Source: Sinorhizobium glycinis (GTDB lineage Bacteria; Pseudomonadota; Alphaproteobacteria; Rhizobiales; Rhizobiaceae). From it: 64,000 nt of DNA. Both the position numbers and the translations under genes were made by a program. This document shows, one piece after another, positions 37,501-46,160 of this stretch (positions are counted from its first letter, which is position 1; each line of letters opens with the position of its first letter). Location of the stretch: positions 186,001 to 250,000 of the forward strand of contig NZ_LPUX01000068.1 of assembly GCF_001651865.1 (NCBI RefSeq), given 5' to 3'. Under the pieces are notes generated by a model. That model searched no databases, had not been told where the DNA came from, and saw nothing but the letters and a program-made list of their open reading frames with translations.

Positions 37501-37899
37501 TTCCGACTCTGCGTCCTGGCGCAAGCGCATGGGCAGCTCGGCGAGGCACATAAAGGATTGATCTTGCTGGAGCACGCGTTCGACATCACCGCCAAGACAG
37601 GCTCGAAATATCAAGTGCCCGAGCTACTCCGCACCAAGGGCGAACTCTTATCGCGCATGGAATCGCCCGGCGGCGGCGCTGCCGAGAGGTGGTTTCGAAA
37701 GTCGCTGACGATGGCCTGCGCCGAGGGTGCGAAATCGACGGAGTTGAGAGCTGCGACCAGCCTTGCCAGCCTGTACCTCGACCAGGGGCGCAACGATGAG
37801 GCTCGAGACCTTCTTGCCCCCGTCTATGCTTGGTTCACAGAAGGCTTTGAGACGGGCGACCTCGTCGATGCCAAGGCACTGCTCGCCCGCCTGAGTTAG
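34543..37899 (+). CDS. SAM domain - class III nucleotidyl cyclase - STAND ATPase - TPR regulator
   Basis: A 1118-residue signalling protein. Residues 1-60 form a SAM domain (IASWLSRLGLAKYTEAFSA). Residues ~85-260 are a class III cyclase with metal aspartates D91 (MFIDLVGSTEL) and D135 (KLMGDGVLAYFG) and GETPNLAARLQ. A STAND-type AAA ATPase follows, with Walker A GEPGIGKS (308-315) and Walker B VVMVVEDAHW. The C-terminal ~450 residues are TPR-like. Both metal Asp are kept, so it may make cAMP. The ATG at 34543 is chosen because the SAM domain starts there. Such proteins are abundant in rhizobia; inputs unknown. Confidence 0.9.
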   Translation: MSDIASWLSRLGLAKYTEAFSANEIDFDALRHISEDDLKELGLPVGPRRKILAAITALGDETTSSARSGSATGPPSGREAERRQLTVMFIDLVGSTELSQRLDPEEMRDVFRGYQSAVSMEIGRYEGYVAKLMGDGVLAYFGWPTAHEDDAERAVRASLAAATATATLTTPLGTPLAVRIGIATGLVVVGDLIGEGSAQEEAVVGETPNLAARLQALAEPNTVAIADVTHRLVDGLFEMIDLGPQQLRGFEAPVPAWRVIGESDAEGRFDALHRVATPLVGRSEELDLLLQRWQQARTGKGQAAMVSGEPGIGKSRLIAALEERLSTEQHARLRYFCSPYHVNSALYPVIKQLERAAGLEPSDSTSAKLDKLEASMLQSTSDTTEAGPLLAALLSIDITGRYATTKLSPQAQKARTLSVLIQQLEGITASRPVVMVVEDAHWIDPTTAEWLDLLIERLHDLSVLLIVTLRPEFRPTWLGLPHVTAISLGRLGRDEGATIIDGVAGGKALPSDVENQILARTEGVPLFVEELTKAVLESDLLVDAGDRYRLNGPLPSLAIPSTLQDSLMARLDRLSSAKNVAQIGACIGRVFHHRLLTGVVGSDEPGLWTDLLKLEQSELVLRDGVAPEATYAFKHALIQDAAYQSLLKSRRQQIHAAIASTLEAQFREVAENEPETLAHHYTAAELADRAGDYWLKAGQQALKRSANVEALAHLGKGLQVVASLPSNEVRLRREIHLQNAMGVAAMAVKGWGAPEVLHAFSAARRLCDQLGDIKELFVAVRGEASYQLISGHLREADDLGRRCLQIAQSANDLDLLIEAHHQLWASKLFLGDYQAAEEHASWGIATYDRERDHRLTYVYTGHDPGVCCRNYFSEILWIRGYPDQALDRVREALALANCVSHSVSIATALSNLAFLRLLRREAEAGRELAQQQLEIATKFDLRLMAGVARFNIGWALAQQGELEQGIREMREAVEAVTATGADMGMAFRLCVLAQAHGQLGEAHKGLILLEHAFDITAKTGSKYQVPELLRTKGELLSRMESPGGGAAERWFRKSLTMACAEGAKSTELRAATSLASLYLDQGRNDEARDLLAPVYAWFTEGFETGDLVDAKALLARLS

Positions 37900-38512
37900 G
37901 CGCGGTCGCAACCTTTCGAGATCGCACCGGTCAAATCCTCACTTCCTTTCGTTTGTCCCTTTTCTGTCCGGCGATTATTGGCTCTCTAAATTGAGGAGCT
38001 GAGCTCCTCAAAGGGCTCGGATGGGTCGACCGCAGACGTCAAAAGCGGCCCCCCGCTCCAACACAGATTTACTAGGGGTAGCCGAAGTCAAAACCACCAA
38101 GATCTTCCCGTAGCCATTTCATAGTGATTTTCCCCCGAACGAGTTGAACGAAAAAGATCGTCACGGCCGTGGCTGCGACAGTCCTGGGCTACGTCAATTG
38201 CAAACCAGAAGGCAGACATATCGCGCTCTGGCTGTGTGGCCGTCCCCGCTGAGATAGGCTTGAGACCAACCTCGCGCAAGCTCCACCGTGGCCCACTTCT
38301 GTGATCTTGATATCTACCGTCGTCTCGCCCGCTGGACGAGGACTAGGAGCCGGGAGTGGAATGCCTGCTTGGTCGGATCGTGACCTTCGCGGCCTCCAGT
38401 AGCAAGGTCCGCATTTGGCGCAAACCTGCAGCTCGGCGGCATCTATGCATGTCCGCTCCTGGGATGCCACCGTGCTCTGCTCAGTGTCTGACTTGGGGCG
38501 CAATGCTGCCGT
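37900..38512. other. Degenerate intergenic region
   Basis: 613 bp between the cyclase gene and the sulfate-transport relics. Several short frames, none recognisable. Its composition fits decayed coding DNA. Confidence 0.4.
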
Positions 38513-38965
38513 TCATAGACTTAAGCGTGGACGTCGCCGGACGGAATCGTGCTGCCGAGAGTTCCATAGCCAGTTCAATCGACGAACAGCGGATTGCCCA
38601 TAGCCGTCAAAAGCAGTGCCCGCGGGTGGAGGTGCGGGCACTGCCTCCCTAGCTGGGCACCTCGGGAGAAGGCCAGAAACTGTGGCGACGGACGGTGTAC
38701 CTCCGCTCTCAGCGGAATCGGGAGCGCCCTCCTCGGCCTCTTGGAGTGATTCATCTTCGGCAAAGACACGAACTTTCGTGAGTTCCACGTAAACCGTGGC
38801 ACCGGTCATTAGATTGAGTTCGCTACTCTCCTCCTTGCTCAATTCCGCAGTCAGCGGAGTGCCATCGTCGACCCGCGCCAATTCAAGCTGAACGGTGGGC
38901 CCGGCAGAGTTTACGCGCTGAATCGTCGCTGGAATGCTGGCTGCTGCGTTTGCTCGCACCCGCAA
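38513..38965 (-). pseudogene. C-terminal (TOBE) fragment of sulfate ABC ATPase CysA
   Basis: The frame contains [40 protein letters not shown] and VYVELTKVRVFAED, the TOBE-like tail of rhizobial CysA. Walker A/B and signature motifs are absent, so the whole nucleotide-binding domain is missing. It follows the cysT relic directly on the same strand, so cysW and most of cysA were deleted between them. The distal part down to the stop is unrelated read-through. Confidence 0.65.
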
Positions 38966-39728
38966 GAGATGACGAGCAGTACGACAGCGATGGCCGTCGC
39001 TTCGCCATAGGCAAACTCTTCAAGGCGTGCCACGATCAGGATTGCGGCGATTTCTGTCTCATAGGGCTTGTTCCCCGAGACGAAGACAACTGAACCGTAT
39101 TCGCGACACCCCTTGCGAAAGCGAGGGCGAATCCGGTGATCAGGGCAGGGTAAAGGGTGGGCAGGATGACGTTCCAGAACGTCTGCAGACGTGTCGCCCC
39201 GAGGCAAGCCGAGGCTTCCTCCGTCTCCGGATCGAGATTCTCGAGGATCGGCTGCACCGTCCGGACCACAAAGGGCAGGCCGACAAATACGAGCACGAGG
39301 ACGATGGCGAAACGGGAATAGGCGCCGTGAATTCCGAGCGGCACCAGATACTGCCCGAGCCAGCCGTTCGGTACGTAAAGCGCCGAGTAGACGAGACCCG
39401 CGACCGCAGTGGGCAGCGCCAAGGGCAAGTCCACCAGCGCGTCGATGATCTTCTTGCCGTGAAACTCATACCGGACCAAGACCCAGGCAATCAGCAGTCC
39501 CAGGATGATGTTGACGACAGCCGCCGCCAAGGCGGCGCCGAACGTCAGCAGGTAGGCGGCGCGCGCCCGCTCCGTCCAGACGGCTCCCCAGAACTCCTCG
39601 AGCGAAAGGGTGCCTGCCTTGAAGAAGACCGCAGTGATCGGCATGAGCACCAGGATGCTCAGGTAAAATACGGTGTCGCCCAAGGTCAATGAGAAACCGG
39701 GCAGCACTCTTCGGTTTGCGCTTGCCAT
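38966..39728 (-). pseudogene. cysT: Sulfate ABC permease CysT, frameshifted and 3'-truncated
   Basis: The first ~205 codons encode a normal CysT/CysU permease ([72 protein letters not shown] with the EAA loop). Near 39105 one base is lost; the next frame resumes [22 protein letters not shown] and [15 protein letters not shown], the CysT C-terminus, then breaks off at the CysA fragment. A GGGG-rich ribosome site precedes the ATG. A functional permease is unlikely. Confidence 0.8.
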
Positions 39729-39822
39729 AGATCCCAGCCCCTTCCGTTCTCGTGAACAGGCTTCGCGCCGGAAAGCATTCGGACGCGAGGCCCGACCATT
39801 TCACACTTCTGAACTGCCCAGC

Positions 39823-40833
39823 CTATTGCTTGGGCTTATAGATCGTGTCGAACACGCCGCCCTCGCCGATGAACTGCTTGTGGGCGTCCGGCCAGTCCTT
39901 GGCGATTTCGGTAATCGGGAACCGTTTGATCTCCCCGAAGGTTTTGCCGATGGAGTTCTTCAGGATTGCTTCGTTGGTCGGCCGGTAGAAGTGCTTAGCC
40001 AGGAGTTCCTGAGCCTCATCGGTGTAGAGGTACTTGAGATAGGCTTCGGCTGCCTCTCGATGACCCTCCGCTCGGTCGACATTGTCGTCGACCACGGCCA
40101 CGTACGGCTCGGCGAGGATGCTGATCGGCGGGTTGACGATCTCAAGCTCGCCCTTCGCCTCCGCAACTTCAAGATGAGCTTCATTCTCCCAGGCGACGTG
40201 CACGTCGCCAATGCCCTTCTGGACGAAGGTGGTCGTGGCACCGCGGGCACCGGAATCGAGGACGGGAACCTGCTTGTAAAGGTTCGTCACGTATTTCACG
40301 GCATCGTCATGCGATCCACCGCGCAGGACGACAGATCCCCATGCAGCGAAGAAGCTGAGATAGCCATTGCCCGAGGTCTTCGGGTTCGGGGTGATGGTTT
40401 CGATACCGGGCTTTACGAGGTCCGGCCAGTCCTTGATTCCCTTGGGATTGCCTTTGCGCACCACGAACACGATGGTGGACGTATAGGGGAGCGAGCGATT
40501 GGGAAGGCGATCGATCCAGCCTTCCTTGATCAGACCGCTCTTCGCAACCGCGTTGGTGTCCAGATACGAGGCGAGAGTGACAACGTCGGCCTCAAGGCCG
40601 TCGATGACGGCACGCGCTTGCGTGCTCGAACCACCATGCGACTGTTTGATGGTCAGCGTGTTCCCTGTCTGCTTTTCATAGATTGGGATGAAGTGCTCGT
40701 TCACATCCCGCCAAAGCTCGCGGGTCGGATCGTAGGAGACGTTGAGCAGCTCGATGTCAGCGGCCGAGGCCGGTGCGGAATATGCGAGAGAGCTCAATTC
40801 TATAGCGCCGGCAACAAGGCCGGCAACACTCAC
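39823..40833 (-). CDS. Sulfate-binding protein, 5' end probably replaced
   Basis: Periplasmic sulfate/thiosulfate-binding protein of the Sbp/CysP family. The mature part from [17 protein letters not shown] on is full length, with [36 protein letters not shown] and [11 protein letters not shown]. The annotated GTG gives only [20 protein letters not shown]-like h- and c-regions of a signal peptide without the usual positively charged start. Upstream codons in this frame run into an unrelated IlvD-family fragment. With cysT, cysW and cysA gone, the protein has no local transporter. It may be unexpressed or a pseudogene. Confidence 0.7.
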   Translation of the reverse strand: MSVAGLVAGAIELSSLAYSAPASAADIELLNVSYDPTRELWRDVNEHFIPIYEKQTGNTLTIKQSHGGSSTQARAVIDGLEADVVTLASYLDTNAVAKSGLIKEGWIDRLPNRSLPYTSTIVFVVRKGNPKGIKDWPDLVKPGIETITPNPKTSGNGYLSFFAAWGSVVLRGGSHDDAVKYVTNLYKQVPVLDSGARGATTTFVQKGIGDVHVAWENEAHLEVAEAKGELEIVNPPISILAEPYVAVVDDNVDRAEGHREAAEAYLKYLYTDEAQELLAKHFYRPTNEAILKNSIGKTFGEIKRFPITEIAKDWPDAHKQFIGEGGVFDTIYKPKQ

Positions 40834-41027
40834 TCTATTGCCATCAGGTGCGGCTGCGCATTGGTCGAGCCGCCGATGGCGGAGTTGACCTTGATCGCGT
40901 TCAGGAATGCCTCGCGCGTCAGGATGTCGGACGGCTTGATGTCTTCCAGTACGACCTCAACCGCGCGGCGGCCGGTGCGATAAGGCCATCTGGCCGCATT
41001 CGCGGTAGGCTGCCGGGATCGCCGCGC
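40834..41027 (-). pseudogene. Internal fragment of an IlvD/Edd-family dehydratase
   Basis: Minus-strand codons read [16 protein letters not shown], then after one extra T the frame shifts and continues [40 protein letters not shown] and PHLMAI, a conserved stretch of dihydroxyacid/aldonate dehydratases. About 64 residues out of ~570 remain. It joins the sbp gene within a few bases, marking a recombination junction. Confidence 0.7.
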
Positions 41028-41194
41028 AGCCGGTTAGCGGGGGTAAAATGGTATGCCGCAATCGCTCCCGTGAGTCTCCGATTGCCCTCTTCAGGCCACG
41101 GCGAATGAAGATTCCCGATCCTTAATCCGGCTTCAACATGGCTCGCCGGTACTCGACAGTAATAGGCACCGAGCAGGTCCGGGGATCGAGCTTC

Positions 41195-42280
41195 TCACCC
41201 CGAAAGCAGCGAGCGGCCGCTTTCGGCATCGAAGAGATGCAATGCCGTCTCGTCGAAAGTGAAGGCATGGGCCGATCCCGTGGTGAGCGCCGTGCGCGGT
41301 GGCAGGCAGGCGGTGATGCGCTGTCCGCCGAGCGCGGCCGTGGTCACGAGTTCCGGCCCTGTGAGTTCCACGACCTCGACACGCGCCGTCAGCCTCGCTC
41401 CCGGCGTATCGGTTGCAGCGAGCCGCAACGCTTCCGGCCGGATGCCGACCTTCACGCGCCGGCCCGCCGGCGCGACGCTCTCGAAACGGGGCGGCAGCGG
41501 AAGGATGTCGTCGCAACCGTAAAGCTTCAGGCCGTTTCCAGTCGTCTCGGCGTCGAGAATATTCATCGGCGGCGAGCCGACGAAGCCGGCGACGTAGAGC
41601 GTCGCGGGCCGGTCGTAGATCTCCTCCGGCGTGCCTAGCTGCTCGATGCGGCCGTCGCGCATGACGGCAATGCGGGTGGCGAGTGTCATTGCCTCGATCT
41701 GGTCGTGGGTCACGTAGACGACCGTGGTCTTCAGCATCTGGTGCAGACGCTTGAGCTCGGTGCGCATCTCCATCCTGAGCTTGGCATCGAGGTTCGACAG
41801 CGGCTCGTCGAAGAGGAAGACCCGCGGGTTGCGCACCAGCGCCCGGCCGATCGCGACGCGCTGGCGCTGGCCGCCGGAGAGCTGGCTCGGCTTGCGGTCG
41901 AGCAGGTTTTCGATCTGGAGCAATCTCGCGGTCTCGCGCACCGCCTTCTCGCGCTCGGCCGCCGGTGACTTGCGCATTTCCAGGCCGAAGCCGATGTTGC
42001 GGGCGACGTTCATGTTCGGATAGAGCGCGTAGGACTGGAACACCATGGCGATGTCGCGATCCTTGGGATGGGCGCCGAGGACGGAGCGCTCGCCGATCAG
42101 GACGTCGCCGCCGCTCGGTTCGGCAAGCCCGGCGATGATGTTGAGCAGCGTGGACTTGCCGCAGCCGGAGGAGCCGAGCAGCACCAGGAACTCTCCGCTT
42201 TCGAGCGCGATGTCGATGCCCTTGAGCGTTTCCACCTGGCCATAGCGCTTATGGATGTTGCGGATTTCGAGTGCGCTCAT
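41195..42280 (-). CDS. Sugar ABC transporter ATPase (UgpC/MsmK-type)
   Basis: A 361-residue ATPase of the CUT1 class. Walker A is [14 protein letters not shown] (~38), the Q-loop follows in [15 protein letters not shown], the signature is [19 protein letters not shown] (~133), Walker B is [12 protein letters not shown], and the H-loop [12 protein letters not shown]. The C-terminal TOBE region is present. Its ATG overlaps the PfkB gene stop by 4 nt; it is the last gene of the sugar operon. Confidence 0.94.
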   Translation of the reverse strand: MSALEIRNIHKRYGQVETLKGIDIALESGEFLVLLGSSGCGKSTLLNIIAGLAEPSGGDVLIGERSVLGAHPKDRDIAMVFQSYALYPNMNVARNIGFGLEMRKSPAAEREKAVRETARLLQIENLLDRKPSQLSGGQRQRVAIGRALVRNPRVFLFDEPLSNLDAKLRMEMRTELKRLHQMLKTTVVYVTHDQIEAMTLATRIAVMRDGRIEQLGTPEEIYDRPATLYVAGFVGSPPMNILDAETTGNGLKLYGCDDILPLPPRFESVAPAGRRVKVGIRPEALRLAATDTPGARLTARVEVVELTGPELVTTAALGGQRITACLPPRTALTTGSAHAFTFDETALHLFDAESGRSLLSG

Positions 42281-43212
42281 TGCGTGGTTTCCTCAAGGAA
42301 GGCCGAAAGGGGCTTGCCGTAGCTGCGCGGCAGGGTGGAAATCGCTTCGGAAGCGATCGCGACCCCGGTCTTGAGGCAGGCTTCGAGCGGCATGTCGGCG
42401 GCAAGCGCCGCCAGGAAGCCGGCATTGAAGACATCGCCGGCGCCGATGGTGTCGACGACCGTCACGCGCGGTGCGGCAACGGAAAATTCCTGGCCGTCCC
42501 GGTCGAGGGCGAGCGCGCCGTGGGGGCCGCGCTTGACGACGACGATGGCGTCCGCCGGCATTGCGTCTTTCAGGCTGCGGGCGGCTTCCGCCGGGTCAGA
42601 CCAGCCCGTGAGCGTGGTCGTCTCGACCTCGTTGAAGAGGGCGCAATGGCAGCGCCTGAGCCAGGCCACGGTCTTGAGCTGGTTGGCCTCCGTCCAACCT
42701 TCGAGCGGCCAGCCGGTATCGAGCGCCACGGCGATCTCATGCGCGTCCGCCCAGTCGAAGAGCTCGTCATAGGCAAGCGTCAGGGCATCCGTGAGGAACG
42801 AGCCGGAGAGGAGCGCATGGCCGCCGCTGAGCCGTTCCCCGTCGAGCATGGCGCGCACCTCGTCGAAGCTGAAGAGCGGTAGGTGGCCGCGGGTGGTGAA
42901 GAAGGTGCGCTCGCCATCCGGGTGGGTGATGCCGACCGAAAGCGTGGTGCCGACGGCTTCGACCGGCCAGTCGCGCGACCGTTCGCCGAAGGCCTCCTTG
43001 AGCCAGGCGCCGAACTGGTCGTTGCCGACATTGGCGGCGATCGCGTAGTCGACGCCGAGCGAATCCCAGGCGAGCGCGCTGTTGCCGGCGCAGCCGCCGA
43101 CGCGCAGTTCGTCGTGTTCGACGATGAGCTCCGTGCCCGCCTTCGGCCAGGGTTCGGCGGGCCCGAGGATGAGGTCGACATTGACATTGCCGATGGCTGC
43201 AAGCGGGCGCAT
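42277..43212 (-). CDS. PfkB-family sugar kinase
   Basis: A 311-residue ribokinase-like kinase. Signature 1 is [16 protein letters not shown] (~39), and signature 2 is [19 protein letters not shown] (~250) with the catalytic Asp in GAGD. It lies 3 nt after the SIS-domain gene and overlaps the ATPase gene, so it is part of the sugar operon and probably phosphorylates the imported sugar or its product. Substrate not predictable. Confidence 0.92.
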   Translation of the reverse strand: MRPLAAIGNVNVDLILGPAEPWPKAGTELIVEHDELRVGGCAGNSALAWDSLGVDYAIAANVGNDQFGAWLKEAFGERSRDWPVEAVGTTLSVGITHPDGERTFFTTRGHLPLFSFDEVRAMLDGERLSGGHALLSGSFLTDALTLAYDELFDWADAHEIAVALDTGWPLEGWTEANQLKTVAWLRRCHCALFNEVETTTLTGWSDPAEAARSLKDAMPADAIVVVKRGPHGALALDRDGQEFSVAAPRVTVVDTIGAGDVFNAGFLAALAADMPLEACLKTGVAIASEAISTLPRSYGKPLSAFLEETTQ

Positions 43213-43215
43213 CTC

Positions 43216-44241
43216 TTACTCGCTCCGGGTGACCTTGGTGGACCTGACCGGCGTGCCGGCATTCTCGACGCGGGCGTCTGCAAAGGCGATCATGAAGGAT
43301 TGCGCCACCGGCAGCATCGCGAAGATCGCCGCCAAGCCTGTCGCCGGCTTGAAGCGGATCGTCGTCACGCCTTCGATCGGCGGCTCGCCCGACGCATCGA
43401 AGACGACGACCGGCGAGCCGGCTTCCGCGGCCGAGGTCGCCATGGCGGCGACGAGCCCGGCGGTCGCATCCGCCGCCCGGAAGAGCACGACGCCGACCGA
43501 AGGCCCAAGCACCTCCATCGGCCCGTGGCGCAACTGGCCGCCCTCGAGAGAAAAGCAGGGCAGGCGCGATAGTTCCGTGAGACCGAGCGCGATCGCCTCG
43601 GCGAGGCCGTGCAGTCGCCGGCCGGAAGTGACGATCGCGCCGACATCGGCGAGCGCCGCAAGGGCGCCGTCGATCGCCGGCGTCTCGGGCGCTTTAAGTG
43701 CGTTCAGGGCGTCGGCCGGATCGGCGCCGAGGGCGGCGAGGATCGCCAGATGCAGCGCGAAGGTCACCGTCAGGCTGCGGGTGGCGGCGAACGCCTGCTC
43801 GGTGCCGCCGGCGCCGACCAGCGACGGCGCCGCTTTCGCCAGGAAGGCGTCTTCCTCGAGCGTCAGGCCGAACGTGTCGGCCGTGCCGCCGTTCGTTTCC
43901 CTGAACCAGCGAAGCACCTCGGCGCTTTCGCCGGATTGCGAGGTGACGAGAATCGTCTTGCCTTCGACGGCCAAGGGCTGGCCGAGTTGTTCGGAGAGCG
44001 GCAGGGCCACGGCGTCGATGCCGAGCGCGCGATAGAGCGGCTCGACGGCGCGGCCGACAGCGTGCGAGCCGCCCATGCCGAGAAGGAGAAGCCGCCCGGT
44101 CGATTTCAGCGATGTGGCAATCCGCGGGGCGAGCGTGGCGGCCCCTTGGTAGGAGGCGACGGCATCGGCATGCTGGCGCGCCATCTCCCGATCGATCGCG
44201 ACGAGCCCGGCCGGGCGCTCTTTTGAAACACGCATGGTCAT
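43216..44241 (-). CDS. SIS-domain sugar isomerase/deglycase (AgaS/FrlB-like)
   Basis: A 341-residue protein with two SIS domains. The first has LLLLGMGGSHAVGRAVEPLYRALG and LVTSQSGESAEVLRWF, the phosphosugar-binding loop; the second has GLTELSRLPCFSLEGGQLRHGPMEVL with the EGGQLRHGP motif of GlmS-isomerase-like and FrlB/AgaS proteins. No glutaminase domain. The ATG at 44241 overlaps the permease stop (ATGA); a second ATG at 44235 is better spaced from AAGGG. Context suggests processing of an amino- or glycated sugar phosphate. Confidence 0.88.
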   Translation of the reverse strand: MTMRVSKERPAGLVAIDREMARQHADAVASYQGAATLAPRIATSLKSTGRLLLLGMGGSHAVGRAVEPLYRALGIDAVALPLSEQLGQPLAVEGKTILVTSQSGESAEVLRWFRETNGGTADTFGLTLEEDAFLAKAAPSLVGAGGTEQAFAATRSLTVTFALHLAILAALGADPADALNALKAPETPAIDGALAALADVGAIVTSGRRLHGLAEAIALGLTELSRLPCFSLEGGQLRHGPMEVLGPSVGVVLFRAADATAGLVAAMATSAAEAGSPVVVFDASGEPPIEGVTTIRFKPATGLAAIFAMLPVAQSFMIAFADARVENAGTPVRSTKVTRSE

Positions 44242-45086
44242 CCCTTGACGCCGCCGCTCGTGAGCCCGGAAATCAGGGCGCGTTGCATGACGAGACCGAT
44301 CAGCACCGGGGGCAGGGCGGCGAGCACCCCGGCGGTTGCGATCAGTCCGTAGTCGGAAACACGGCCGCCGGCGAGATCCGCAATGGTGACGGTGAGCGTC
44401 TTGGCGCGCAGGTCGGAGGTGAAGAGCAGCGCGTAGAAGAATTCGTCCCAGGCAAGCAGGAAGGCGAAGAGCGCCGAGGTCGCCATGACGGGAGCGGCAA
44501 GCGGCAGCGTCAAGAGCCTCAGGATCTGGTCGAGCCGCGCGCCGTCGATCATCGCCGCGCTTTCGATCTCCCTCGGTATGGAATCGAAGCCCGCTTTCAA
44601 GAGCCAGGTGGTGAAGGGGGCGAGAATGGTGAGGTAGACGAGCGCCAGGCCGAAGACCGAGTTGAGCAGGCCGAAATAGGCAAGGCCCATATAGAGTGGC
44701 ACGGCAAGGGCGACCGGGGGCAGCATGTAGGTGGCGATCACCGTATAGAGCGACCAGGAAACGGCCGGCGTGCGCGACACGGCCCAGGCGGCCGGAACCG
44801 CAACGACGATTGCCGCAAGCGTTGCCATGCCGGCGACCTTGAGGCTGTTGAAGAGCGAGGCGATGAAGGCGGCGCCGGTACTGTTCTCGATCGCCGATAG
44901 CAGCGTGCGGTAGCGCGACAGGTCGATATCGCTCGGCCACCACTTGAGCGGCTTGGCGGAAAGATCGGCGGCCGGCGAAATGCTCATCACGAAGAGCCAG
45001 ACGAGGGGCGCCAGTATGACCACGGCAAGCAGCAGGGCGCTTGCATGGACGAAGAGGGAAAAGAGCGGGCCTTGGCGTTCCATCAT
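44238..45086 (-). CDS. Carbohydrate ABC permease, MalG-type
   Basis: A 282-residue, six-helix permease of the CUT1 family. The EAA loop is EIESAAMIDGARLDQILRLLTLPLAAP. N-terminal helix FVHASALLLAVVILAPLVWLF is followed by the usual large periplasmic loop. Start ATG at 45086 overlaps the stop of the other permease (ATGA) with AGGAG upstream. Confidence 0.93.
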   Translation of the reverse strand: MMERQGPLFSLFVHASALLLAVVILAPLVWLFVMSISPAADLSAKPLKWWPSDIDLSRYRTLLSAIENSTGAAFIASLFNSLKVAGMATLAAIVVAVPAAWAVSRTPAVSWSLYTVIATYMLPPVALAVPLYMGLAYFGLLNSVFGLALVYLTILAPFTTWLLKAGFDSIPREIESAAMIDGARLDQILRLLTLPLAAPVMATSALFAFLLAWDEFFYALLFTSDLRAKTLTVTIADLAGGRVSDYGLIATAGVLAALPPVLIGLVMQRALISGLTSGGVKG

Positions 45087-45964
45087 GCTGCTCCTGCCGC
45101 CTTGCGCAGCAGCGCCGCATAGGCGACGGCGAGAAGGGTCACTAGCAGGGTGACGATCAGTGCCAGCGACGCGCCGGAGCCCGCCCGCTGGAAGGAAAAG
45201 GCCTCTTGGTACACGAGGATCGACAGCGTGCGCGTGCTGTTCGCCGGCCCGCCGCGCGTCATCACCCATATAATATCGAAGACCTTGAAGGCCTCTATGG
45301 TGCGCAGCACCAGCGCCACCAGCAGAGGCCCGGCCAGATAGGGCATGCTGACGAAGCGGAAGCGGTTGAAGGGACCGGCGCCGTCGACGAGCGATGCGGC
45401 GGTGATGTCGCGGGGAACGGCCTGCAGCGCGGCGAGCGCGATCAGCGCCACCAGCGGAAAGTTCTTCCAGCAATCGGCGACGATCAGCGCGATCAAGGCC
45501 GAGCCCGGTTCGCCAAGCCAGGAGCGATAGCTGTCGAGGAGGCCGAGCTGGGTGAGCGCGGCGTTGAGCGAGCCGTATTCCGGATTGTAGATGAGCCGCC
45601 AGAGCGTGGCGTTGACGACTGTCGGCAGCGCCCAGGGCAGGATCATCAGGGCTCTCAGCGCCGTGCGGCCGCGGAACTGCTGGTTGAGCAGCAATGCGGC
45701 GAGGACGCCAAGCACCATCTCGGCGGCCACCGAGACGATAGCGAACAGGGTCGTGATGACGAGCGCCCGCCAGAAGTTCGATCCTGTCAGCATCCGGGTA
45801 AAATTCTCGGTGCCGACGAAACTGCCTTCGGTCCCGACAAGCTTCGCATCGGTGAAGGAGAGCCGCACGGTATCGACGAGCGGCCAGCCGATGACGGCAA
45901 TCATGACCGCGAGGAGCGGCAACATCAGCAGCCACGCGCGCGTTGAAATCCAGGTACCGGACAT
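45083..45964 (-). CDS. Carbohydrate ABC permease, MalF-type
   Basis: A 293-residue, six-helix CUT1 permease. EAA loop: DITAASLVDGAGPFNRFRFVSMPYLAGPL. I chose ATG at 45964 with GAGG 9 nt upstream over the longer frame at 45994. It starts 196 nt after the binding-protein gene, beyond a strong hairpin, and is translationally coupled to the second permease. Confidence 0.92.
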   Translation of the reverse strand: MSGTWISTRAWLLMLPLLAVMIAVIGWPLVDTVRLSFTDAKLVGTEGSFVGTENFTRMLTGSNFWRALVITTLFAIVSVAAEMVLGVLAALLLNQQFRGRTALRALMILPWALPTVVNATLWRLIYNPEYGSLNAALTQLGLLDSYRSWLGEPGSALIALIVADCWKNFPLVALIALAALQAVPRDITAASLVDGAGPFNRFRFVSMPYLAGPLLVALVLRTIEAFKVFDIIWVMTRGGPANSTRTLSILVYQEAFSFQRAGSGASLALIVTLLVTLLAVAYAALLRKAAGAA

Positions 45965-46118
45965 GAATGGAAACCTCTGCGGCCTCAAGATCACGATGAT
46001 TTCGGAGCAGTCAAAATCATAAGCGTGAGACTATAACTGTTTGGAGCGCGATGCCGGGCGGAGAATCCGTCTGCGCCTTCCTCATCGGGCCAAGGCCGTC
46101 ATGCGGGTGCCGGCAGAT

Positions 46119-46147
46119 CGGTCCCGGACGACTGTCGTCCAGGACCG
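46119..46147 (-). promoter_or_regulatory. Intercistronic stem-loop after the binding-protein gene
   Basis: CGGTCC-c-GGACGA-ctg-TCGTCC-a-GGACCG: 12 bp with one mismatch, starting 14 nt past the binding-protein stop and not followed by a T-run. Such hairpins often raise binding-protein mRNA over permease mRNA. Confidence 0.7.
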
Positions 46148-46160
46148 AATCGAGGCGGAT

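Noticed and set aside
39673-40983. 436-codon plus-strand frame
   Set aside because: Antisense to the sulfate-binding protein gene and cysT start; no recognisable family.
43216-45120. Long minus-strand frame of 634 codons read as one protein
   Set aside because: Only the part from 44241 down is the SIS protein. The upstream half is an out-of-frame shadow of the permease gene, so a fusion is not supported.
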